Below are positions 1-6,477 of a DNA stretch of 51,720 bases, piece after piece; the stretch's first letter is position 1, and the number at the start of each line of letters is the position of its first letter. The stretch comes from Desulfobacterales bacterium. GTDB lineage: Bacteria > Desulfobacterota > Desulfobacteria > Desulfobacterales > Desulfobacteraceae. Location: contig JAKSAU010000110.1 of NCBI GenBank assembly GCA_022361535.1, forward strand, positions 1 to 51,720, written 5' to 3'. The notes beneath the pieces were generated by a model. That model made no database searches. It had not been told where the DNA came from and saw nothing but the letters and a program-made list of their open reading frames with translations. Position numbers and translations under genes: made by a program.

Positions 1-963
1 AATGTCTTGTTTTCGTTCGCGCAAAGGAGGGATGTGGATGGGAAATACATTAATCCGGTAATACAAATCTTCTCTGAACGTCTTTTCACTGACCATGTGC
101 CATAAATCTTTATTAGTAGCAGCAATTATTCTTACATCAGCAGTAATGGTTTTACTTCCGCCAAGACGTTCAAACTGTTGGGTTTCCAGGATTCTTAAAA
201 ATTTTGCCTGGACATCAATCTCCATATCTCCGATTTCATCTAAAAAAAGCGTGCCACCGGAGGCCATTTCAAATTTGCCTTTTTGCTGTTTGTGGGCACC
301 GGTAAACGCGCCTTTTTCATAGCCGAAGAGTTCAGCTTCCAATAAGGATGATGGGATCGCAGCACAGTTAACGGTTGAAAAAGGCCCTGAGGATCTTGGA
401 CTGTTCATATGCGTAGCACGGGCCAAAAGTTCTTTGCCGGTACCACTTTCTCCTGTGATGAGAACAGACGAATCCGTATGCGATACAGAACCGGCAAGCT
501 CAAGTACATCACAAATTTTTGGAGAATTACCCACAATGTTTTTAAAGGTAAACTTGTCTTCAATTTCCTGACGTAAGTGCCTGACTTCATGGGCTAGACG
601 GCTTACTTTTAATGCCTTTTTTATACTTTCACGAAGGGTTTCTTCTTTAAAAGGTTTGGTAACATAATCAAATGCACCTTCCCGAATGGCTTTGACTGCA
701 TTTTCAATTGAACCGTAGGCTGTGATTACAATCACAGGTATATCAGGATCTTTTTCTTTAACATGGGCCAATACATCCATACCGCTTTTTTTAGGCAGTT
801 TTAGATCTGTTACTACCAAATGGATCGGCTGATTTTCAAAGATATCAATGGCTTGTTCACCGTCTTGTGCTTCAAGGATGGCAATATCCAAATCAGAGAT
901 CTGCATACTGATTACCTGTCGCATTCTGTCTTCATCTTCAACTAATAGGATTTGAGGCGGCAT
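1..963 (-). CDS. NtrC-family sigma-54-dependent response regulator (partial, C-terminus off the left edge)
   Basis: The reading frame is open from its start to the left edge, giving 321 codons. An N-terminal receiver domain starts MPPQILLVEDEDRM; the phosphoacceptor aspartate lies in VVTDLKLPKKSG (about D53) and the conserved KPF follows. The AAA+ domain shows the Walker A motif GESGTGKE, the GAFTGA loop that contacts sigma-54, and Walker B FLDEIGD. The frame ends just after IPPLRER, so the C-terminal helix-turn-helix is not seen. The ATG at 963 sits 9 nt after AAGGAG; another ATG at 969 is only 3 nt away and so less likely. It overlaps the end of the upstream kinase gene by 26 nt, a typical translational coupling. 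With that kinase it should activate sigma-54 promoters; a candidate target is 5178-5194. The family assignment is very secure, the target is inferred. Confidence 0.96.
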   Translation of the reverse strand, partial: MPPQILLVEDEDRMRQVISMQISDLDIAILEAQDGEQAIDIFENQPIHLVVTDLKLPKKSGMDVLAHVKEKDPDIPVIVITAYGSIENAVKAIREGAFDYVTKPFKEETLRESIKKALKVSRLAHEVRHLRQEIEDKFTFKNIVGNSPKICDVLELAGSVSHTDSSVLITGESGTGKELLARATHMNSPRSSGPFSTVNCAAIPSSLLEAELFGYEKGAFTGAHKQQKGKFEMASGGTLFLDEIGDMEIDVQAKFLRILETQQFERLGGSKTITADVRIIAATNKDLWHMVSEKTFREDLYYRINVFPIHIPPLRERKQDI

Positions 964-2794
964 TGCCATGCTCTCCTTGGCTTAACGGTAAAACAATTGT
1001 AAATCGGGAACCTTTACCCGGCATACTCAAAACATCCATTTTGCCATTGTGGCTTTTTATGATTTGGGAAACTACGGATAGTCCGAGTCCGATGCCGTTA
1101 TCCCTGAAACTGACAAAAGGGTCAAATACTTTTTGTACTTCTTCAGCCGTCATTCCGCAGCCCTGATCAATGATGTCCACTTTAATGCAATTTATTTCAT
1201 CAGTATTGACGGCATTATCTAAATCTGGATGAATTAGAATTTTAATGGTTCCTTTTCCCGCCATGGCTTGAATTGCATTGAGCAAAAGATTTAAAGCAAC
1301 CTGATGGAGTTGATCCCTGTCTGCATGAATTTTTGGAAGATCCGGGGAAATTATAAGCCTGAAAGTCACATCAGAGTATTGAATATTAAGAGCGGTTTTA
1401 ATTTCTTCAATAAGAAGCGCTAAGTCTACTTGTTTGAATACAGGGCTTGATGGCTTCGCAAAATTAAGAAACGCAGTCAAAGTATGATTAAGCCGGTCGA
1501 CCTCTTCCATGATGAACCGGGCAGCTTTTTCACGTATCTGTATTGGACGGTCCGGGTTAGCAACCAACTGCGCCGAACCCTGAATTATACCCAAGGGGTT
1601 TTTAATCTCATGGGCAATACCAGCAGTCATTTGACCAACTGCTGCTAATTTTTCAGTTTGGGCAAGTTCTTTATAAGTTCGTTCTAGTTCCATGGAGCTT
1701 TTATGCAATGAAGCAGCCATTTGGTTAAAGGATGCAGCAAGGGTTGATGCAATATCCGGGTCCCTGATATCTACCTTATATTCAAGATCACCGCTTGAAA
1801 TTCGTTCAATGCCTTGCCTGAGACGTGTCAGAGGACGGGCTATGGTCATGGCAATGAGATAGGATAGAAGGCTGGCCAAAAGAATACCGCCGATGACCAA
1901 GGATATCATCGCCCGCCTGATGTTGGTGACATTTTCAAAAAGGTCAGATACAGGCAAGGTTACCCCAACTGTCCACTGGTTGCCCGGGTAATCGGCATAT
2001 GCCGTAAAATATTGGTTTCCGTTAAATTGGGACATACCAAATTTTTTATCTTTGGCTTTAAGGTCCTGGTGGATCGTTGTAAGCAGGTCAGTATGAAACC
2101 TTTCCCAAGGTTGCCGAGCCAAGGCAGGATGGGCAATTATTCGCCCGTTTTGCCTGTTAAAGATATAGGCAACCCCCTTGGCGCCTATTTTTATGGAATT
2201 AAGAAATTTTGAAAAAGAAGAAATGTCAATATCAATGCCACAAACAGCCTGAAGCTTTCGTGTGGTATCATAGATTGGAACTGATACAGTCATGCCAGGT
2301 TTTCTTGCAGAGGCAAAAAGGTAAACATCTGTCCAGTGTATATCAAGCGAGGTCAGAGCAGCCTGGTACCATGGACGTATTCTGGGATCAAAGGTTTTAT
2401 GCACCTCAGGAACCTGGGCCGGCGACATAAGAAACCTGCCTGTTTCATCTCCATAAATAATATTAAAAAATTCAGGATGATCTTTTCTGAATAGATTAAA
2501 ATACCGAAGGATTTCCTTGTCGTTTTGCATGTCAATAAGACCGCTTTCAAACAAGGATTTGATAAGTTTAACGTTAAACGTATGGTGCGATAAAAAAGAT
2601 TCCACTCGTTTTGAGATCTGATCAGCTGAGCCAAGCGCAAAAGCCTGCATCTGATTTTCAATTACACGGGTTGCCTGGATGTAGCAAAAGTAACCTGTTC
2701 CGGGGATAACAACTGTGATGACAAGGGTTAAAGCAAGAAAAATCCTGATTCTAAAAGAATGTCGGAACCTTGAAATATGAGGGAAATAACTCAT
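938..2794 (-). CDS. Membrane sensor histidine kinase with dCache sensor, NtrB/ZraS-like
   Basis: 618 residues. A membrane segment at about 17-38 is followed by a long periplasmic region (40-290) with dCache_1 features, including DPRIRPWYQAA at 136-146, a motif common in small-molecule-binding Cache domains. A second membrane segment lies at about 295-319, then a HAMP domain (320-366), a HisKA domain with the H-box HEIKNPL (H395), an N-box near 497-510, and the ATP-lid motifs DQGCGM and GIGLGLS. There is no attached receiver, so it should phosphorylate the regulator encoded immediately downstream. Its ATG overlaps the stop of the preceding lipoprotein gene as ATGA. The Cache domain suggests direct sensing of a periplasmic amino or organic acid, but the ligand cannot be read from the sequence. 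Confidence 0.95.
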   Translation of the reverse strand: MSYFPHISRFRHSFRIRIFLALTLVITVVIPGTGYFCYIQATRVIENQMQAFALGSADQISKRVESFLSHHTFNVKLIKSLFESGLIDMQNDKEILRYFNLFRKDHPEFFNIIYGDETGRFLMSPAQVPEVHKTFDPRIRPWYQAALTSLDIHWTDVYLFASARKPGMTVSVPIYDTTRKLQAVCGIDIDISSFSKFLNSIKIGAKGVAYIFNRQNGRIIAHPALARQPWERFHTDLLTTIHQDLKAKDKKFGMSQFNGNQYFTAYADYPGNQWTVGVTLPVSDLFENVTNIRRAMISLVIGGILLASLLSYLIAMTIARPLTRLRQGIERISSGDLEYKVDIRDPDIASTLAASFNQMAASLHKSSMELERTYKELAQTEKLAAVGQMTAGIAHEIKNPLGIIQGSAQLVANPDRPIQIREKAARFIMEEVDRLNHTLTAFLNFAKPSSPVFKQVDLALLIEEIKTALNIQYSDVTFRLIISPDLPKIHADRDQLHQVALNLLLNAIQAMAGKGTIKILIHPDLDNAVNTDEINCIKVDIIDQGCGMTAEEVQKVFDPFVSFRDNGIGLGLSVVSQIIKSHNGKMDVLSMPGKGSRFTIVLPLSQGEHGNAASNPIS

Positions 2795-3726
2795 GGTATA
2801 TTCCCCGTGGCCAAGGCTTCTATCTGCCGCTGCAAATATGGATTCTGTGAGTCTTTTAGATACAGTGGAATTTTTGGCGCTGCAACAGGAGCAAGTTCAG
2901 AATTTTCAAGCATAGCCTTCAAAGCGAAACCATGGACCTGGTTTGAAGCAGTGTTCTCAAACAAGCGGTTAAATGCCTGGATTGCTATGTCTGGCGAGGG
3001 AGCATTGCGTATAATTTCCAAAAAGGCGATTTCAGACCACAAGATCTGAGGCGTAGTTGGTTTCAAGGGTTTAGGTTGGTCTGGTGGATACACCAGGTTG
3101 GCCCAGGGTATCGCGACTGACAAATTCATAGGAATGTCACCATAGTTATTTGCAACAGAAAAATAGTGGTTTATTCCGGTATTTGAATCTCCTAAAAGAT
3201 CAGTATAGATCCAGCCAAGGTACCAGTGAGTTTTGGCTACAACCTCATCAACTGTGTTAAATTGTTTTAAAATACTGGTGAAATCATTGACAGCCTGGCG
3301 AATGTCAAGGGCTGTGGCAAACCTGTAGTCAGGTTCCAAATGAAGGTAAGCTAGTCCTAAAGCAGCGTGGCCGCATTGAAGTTTTTCTTCAGGAAAAAGA
3401 GCGACAACAGCCCTGAAGGCAGCTTGTTTTTCTCTTTTATCCGTAAACCCGGACCTTGCATAGTTGAGTTGGCCGTCTGCAGTAGGGAAGTGAGGCATTG
3501 AGATTCCATCTTGAACGACCATAGGCAGTTCAGATGTTGTAATTTGTGTTGCTTCCTTTGGGACAAAAGCGTCACCACAACCCGACAGCAAGTTTAGTCC
3601 AAAGACAAGAAACGCTATTACAAGTTTTCTGCCAAAATATTGGAACCTGCTAAATTTCTGCAAGGATATGTGCGAACAAAGTACAGCGTTCCCAAAGGCT
3701 CGCCTTTTCAATATATTCCTCCTCAC
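2791..3726 (-). CDS. Putative exported lipoprotein of unknown function
   Basis: Up to 311 residues. The hydrophobic stretch KLVIAFLVFGLNLLSGC ends in a lipobox (LLSGC), so the mature protein should be lipid-anchored with an N-terminal Cys. The middle looks helical and repeat-like (YLHLEPDYRFATALDIRQAV; THWYLGWIYTDL), resembling TPR or SEL1-type helices, but I do not recognise a named family. The ATG at 3726 gives an unusually long n-region and overlaps the M20 gene by 77 nt. A TTG at 3663 in the same frame would give a normal signal peptide (MQKFSRFQYFGRK...) and only a 14-nt overlap; neither has a clear ribosome-binding site. It lies between the peptidase and kinase genes, so it may be an accessory to the sensor or to substrate uptake; that is inference. 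Confidence 0.75.
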   Translation of the reverse strand: MRRNILKRRAFGNAVLCSHISLQKFSRFQYFGRKLVIAFLVFGLNLLSGCGDAFVPKEATQITTSELPMVVQDGISMPHFPTADGQLNYARSGFTDKREKQAAFRAVVALFPEEKLQCGHAALGLAYLHLEPDYRFATALDIRQAVNDFTSILKQFNTVDEVVAKTHWYLGWIYTDLLGDSNTGINHYFSVANNYGDIPMNLSVAIPWANLVYPPDQPKPLKPTTPQILWSEIAFLEIIRNAPSPDIAIQAFNRLFENTASNQVHGFALKAMLENSELAPVAAPKIPLYLKDSQNPYLQRQIEALATGNIP

Positions 3727-4792
3727 TATGGTCCTTGGCTCCTATAGGACCAAGACCGTCAATTACAGGGGTTCCCTGGTCAGCGATGATATTGGCATCT
3801 GACACACCCTGGCGAAGCTCTTCAATGACCGGCTTACCAAGCTCTTGGGATAAGTTTTCTATTTTTTTGAAAAGTGCTTTGTTGGCGTCTGTCTGCGGCA
3901 TTGACGGGCGGCTTGATTTGATTTCCAAGCTGGTATGTGTACCAGGAACAAAGGTCTTCTTTGTTAATCTTGATATCTGATCCTGGATGAAGTTTGCTTG
4001 GCTTTGGGTCAAATACCTGAAATCAAGCTTGGCCACAGTTTTATCCGGTACAGTGTTTGGTCCGATGCCACCTTTTATGGTGCCTACGTTGGCAGATAAC
4101 CCCTTATCGGGATCATTCATAGATTCAATGGCTAACGTTTTATGTGCCATCTCAAGAATTGCGCTGGCTTTTTTATTACCGGCAAATGCAGCATGACCTG
4201 CTTTTCCGTCTATTGTCATTTGCATGGAAAAGTTACCTTTACGCCCGCTGACAATTTCATTGGATACGCCCCCTGCTTCTAAAACATATGCCACGCGTGA
4301 ACGGGCAGCTTCTTTTGCAATAAGGCTTCTTGAGGTAGGAGATCCGATTTCTTCATCACTGTTAAAGATAAAAGTGATTGGACAGCGAGTAATGGCTTTG
4401 GAATGAATTAAAGCCTTGAGGGCAAAAATACCAACAACCAAGCCTCCTTTCATATCTGCTACGCCTGGACCAAAACAACGGGTATCACTTTCTTTGTACC
4501 AGTTAAAACCGGAATTTTCTGGAAAAACCGTATCCATGTGACCAGTTATCAGTATTTGATTTTTCCTCTCCCCCTGCCAGGGAGAACGGACAATAAGATT
4601 GTTACCAAGATCGGCTTCTTCTTTAAATGTGTACTCAAATCCCATTTGGGCAAATTCTTTAGCGATCCTGTCTCCAACCCGGTCCACACCAGCTTTGTTT
4701 CTAGAAAAGCTTTGAATAAGTACAAGTTCTTCAAGCAGGGTTAAAAGCGCCTGGGTATTATCCATTATAAAGGTGTTAATTGTCTGATTCAT
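3650..4792 (-). CDS. M20 family metallopeptidase (CPG2/ArgE/DapE type)
   Basis: 380 residues, the usual length for M20 enzymes. Zinc-site motifs are present: HMDTVFP (H85, D87), GPGVADMKGG (D113), the catalytic NSDEEIG (E147/E148), an acidic ligand in the E172 region, GKAGHA of the dimerisation domain (H200), and a C-terminal histidine in GAKDHSEEEY (H355). These enzymes use two metal ions to hydrolyse amide bonds of N-acyl amino acids, C-terminal glutamates or dipeptides. No signal peptide is visible, so it is probably cytoplasmic. A second possible start is the ATG at 4765. It is first in the minus-strand operon that ends in the kinase and regulator, which hints that the two-component system governs use of a peptide-like or acyl-amino-acid substrate. 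Exact substrate unknown. Confidence 0.9.
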   Translation of the reverse strand: MNQTINTFIMDNTQALLTLLEELVLIQSFSRNKAGVDRVGDRIAKEFAQMGFEYTFKEEADLGNNLIVRSPWQGERKNQILITGHMDTVFPENSGFNWYKESDTRCFGPGVADMKGGLVVGIFALKALIHSKAITRCPITFIFNSDEEIGSPTSRSLIAKEAARSRVAYVLEAGGVSNEIVSGRKGNFSMQMTIDGKAGHAAFAGNKKASAILEMAHKTLAIESMNDPDKGLSANVGTIKGGIGPNTVPDKTVAKLDFRYLTQSQANFIQDQISRLTKKTFVPGTHTSLEIKSSRPSMPQTDANKALFKKIENLSQELGKPVIEELRQGVSDANIIADQGTPVIDGLGPIGAKDHSEEEYIEKASLWERCTLFAHILAEI

Positions 4793-5177
4793 TTTACGAC
4801 TTTAAATATGCTTTTAGTAACATGCAAGCTTGTTTATTACGCTTTGCATCCCTTACCGAAATCAAGTCCTCCAAAAAAGGATGATTCTGAGCAAATATGA
4901 CAGATGGAAATCTGGTGTCAAGTTGAAAAGGTCAGTGGCGGCTTTAAGAAAAATGTGGTTTACAAAGCTTTTGTAAAGAGATAAATTTCTTTTTGATCTC
5001 CCAGGACATGTTGCTAATGATGTGATGAAACGATCAAATTTGATGAAATGCTCAATTTGACTTAATATGCCTGGAATTTCATCAAATTTACTTAACCATG
5101 TCAGCATCAGGTATAAAAAGTGATGATATCCTCAAAAACGATATATATAAAAACTCAGTATTTCGTAGTTACTTGGC
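4793..5177. other. Intergenic region between the divergent M20 and TRAP operons
   Basis: AT-rich region without a convincing gene. An 81-codon frame on the minus strand (4862-5107) has no ribosome-binding site or recognisable domain and overlaps the repeats, so it is not called. The region carries several TCAA-n-TTGA-like elements (4918-4926, 5034-5043, 5052-5060, and a partial one at 5082-5091), described separately. A promoter for the minus-strand operon was not identified with confidence. Confidence 0.6.
5033..5091. promoter_or_regulatory. Candidate upstream activator sites for the NtrC-type regulator
   Basis: AAATTTGATGAAAT (5036-5049) is repeated in exact inverted orientation as ATTTCATCAAATTT (5076-5089). 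The left arm contains the perfect 12-bp palindrome ATCAAATTTGAT (5033-5044), and a related element TCAATTTGA lies between the arms (5052-5060). The cluster is centred about 120-130 bp upstream of the -24/-12 promoter, a normal distance for a sigma-54 enhancer. That it binds the adjacent regulator is inferred from position and symmetry only. An alternative is a 14-bp stem-loop acting in RNA. Confidence 0.45.
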
Positions 5178-5194
5178 CTGGCATAGGTTTTGCT
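5178..5194 (+). promoter_or_regulatory. Sigma-54 (-24/-12) promoter of the TAXI-TRAP operon
   Basis: CTGGCATAGGTTTTGCT fits the sigma-54 consensus YTGGCACGRNNNTTGCW at all but two defined positions. The invariant GG (5180-5181) and GC (5192-5193) are separated by exactly 10 nt. Transcription would begin near 5205, leaving a leader of about 180 nt before the receptor gene. The divergent operon encodes an NtrC-type activator, which this promoter class requires. Confidence 0.75.
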
Positions 5195-5204
5195 CCTATC
5201 ATAT

Positions 5205-5387
5205 TCTTTTAAAGAGAAACAAGGCGGATTCATCCGCCATTACAACTTAATATTAAACGGTGTTAACACCACAAGTTTGCAGGATGAAAGGAGGGATGAG
5301 GCAACGCGCAGCATGACTTTAGTCTTGCGCCAATCTGCTTGAGACAAAACATTTTTAAATTTAATTTAATCTTATTTGGAGGTTACG
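5205..5387 (+). promoter_or_regulatory. Structured 5' leader of the TAXI-TRAP operon
   Basis: Three short hairpins are visible: GGCGGA-TTCA-TCCGCC (5223-5238), the palindrome GGTGTTAACACC (5259-5270), and a bulged stem GCGCA...TGCGC enclosing GACT-TT-AGTC (5306-5330). The region between is purine-rich (5284-5302). It ends in the ribosome-binding site TTGGAGG (5376-5382), 5 nt before the ATG. I could not match it to a known riboswitch. The hairpins may stabilise the mRNA or regulate it. Confidence 0.4.
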
Positions 5388-6365
5388 ATGAAAAAATTAT
5401 TGGTTCTTGGTATTGCAGCATTTTTCGGTATGGTTCTTTTCCTTGGTTCAGCACCTGTACAGGCAGCTGACCAGACCTTTGTCACAATCGGTACCGGCGG
5501 GGTAACCGGTGTATATTATCCGACTGGCGGCGCTATTGCTCGTCTGGTTAACAAAGGCAGAAAAGAGCATGGTATTCGTTGCTCAGTAGAAAGTACTGGT
5601 GGATCTGTTTATAATGTGAACACAATCGCAGCCGGCGAATTGGACATGGGTGTTGCCCAGTCTGATGTTCAGTATCATGCGTATAACGGAACCGGTAAAT
5701 TCGAAAAACAGGGTCCTAACAAAGATCTTAGAGCCATATTCTCAGTTCATCCTGAGCCTTTCAATGTTGTTGCCCGTGCTGATTCCGGCATTAAAAACTT
5801 CATGGATCTTAAAGGTAAACGTGTTAACATCGGTAACCCTGGATCCGGCCAGAGAGCTATAATGGATACACTGATGGGTGAACTTGGCTGGACTTCAGCA
5901 GAATTTAAACTGGCTTCTGAGCTGAAACCGGCAGAAATGCCCAAAGCCCTTTGTGACAATAAGATTGATGCGTTTGTATATTCTGTAGGCCATCCTAATG
6001 GAAACATCAAAGAAGCTGTTACTTCCTGCGATTCCGTAATGGTCACCGTAGACGGTCCGGTCGTGGACAAGCTGGTTGCTGACAACGGTTACTACAGAAC
6101 TGCCACTATCCCAGGCGGCATGTACAGAGGTACTGACACTGATACCAAAACCTTTGGTGTAGGTGCCACCTTTGTTACTTCTGCCAAGGTTCCTGAAAAG
6201 GTTATCTACGAAGTGGTTAAAGCGGTTTTTGAGAATTTTGACCAATTTAAAAAACTTCACCCGGCCTTTTCTGTTCTTAAAAAAGAAGAAATGATTAAAG
6301 ACGGTCTGTCTGCTCCTTTGCATGACGGCGCTGTTAAATACTACAAAGAAGCCGGCCTGATGTAG
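5388..6365 (+). CDS. TAXI family TRAP transporter solute-binding receptor
   Basis: 325 residues from the ATG at 5388; a frame-open TTG at 5376 lies inside the ribosome-binding site TTGGAGG and is rejected. A clear Sec signal peptide ([18 protein letters not shown]...) ends in VQA|ADQ. The mature protein opens [18 protein letters not shown], the signature of TAXI (TRAP-associated extracytoplasmic immunogenic) receptors, and continues with the TGGSVYNV and MGVAQSDV segments typical of the family. It should bind a small organic acid or amino acid in the periplasm and deliver it to the fused permease encoded next. Characterised family members include a glutamate/glutamine binder; the ligand here is not known. 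A strong hairpin lies directly after the gene. Confidence 0.96.
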   Translation: MKKLLVLGIAAFFGMVLFLGSAPVQAADQTFVTIGTGGVTGVYYPTGGAIARLVNKGRKEHGIRCSVESTGGSVYNVNTIAAGELDMGVAQSDVQYHAYNGTGKFEKQGPNKDLRAIFSVHPEPFNVVARADSGIKNFMDLKGKRVNIGNPGSGQRAIMDTLMGELGWTSAEFKLASELKPAEMPKALCDNKIDAFVYSVGHPNGNIKEAVTSCDSVMVTVDGPVVDKLVADNGYYRTATIPGGMYRGTDTDTKTFGVGATFVTSAKVPEKVIYEVVKAVFENFDQFKKLHPAFSVLKKEEMIKDGLSAPLHDGAVKYYKEAGLM

Positions 6366-6390
6366 TTTCAGGTTACGGTGTGACCATGTG

Positions 6391-6419
6391 CGGTTCTGTG
6401 CCCTGACGGCACAGAACCG
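6391..6419 (+). terminator. Intercistronic stem-loop after the TAXI receptor gene
   Basis: CGGTTCTGTGCC (6391-6402) pairs perfectly with GGCACAGAACCG (6408-6419) across a 5-nt loop. There is no T-run after it, so it is a poor intrinsic terminator. It is better explained as a 3'-end stabiliser or partial attenuator that raises receptor mRNA over permease mRNA. Confidence 0.65.
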
Positions 6420-6477
6420 TACTGCTTTATTTCTGCTGCCTGATGCACCTTTCTTTTCCCATGGAGGAGCCGTCACC

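Noticed and set aside
4862..5107. 81-codon frame on the minus strand before the TRAP operon
   Set aside because: No ribosome-binding site, no recognised domain, and it covers the inverted repeats; composition looks like non-coding AT-rich DNA.
6388..6477. Thirty extra N-terminal codons for the TRAP permease
   Set aside because: They run through the intercistronic hairpin, lack a ribosome-binding site, and the ATG at 6478 has an ideal one.
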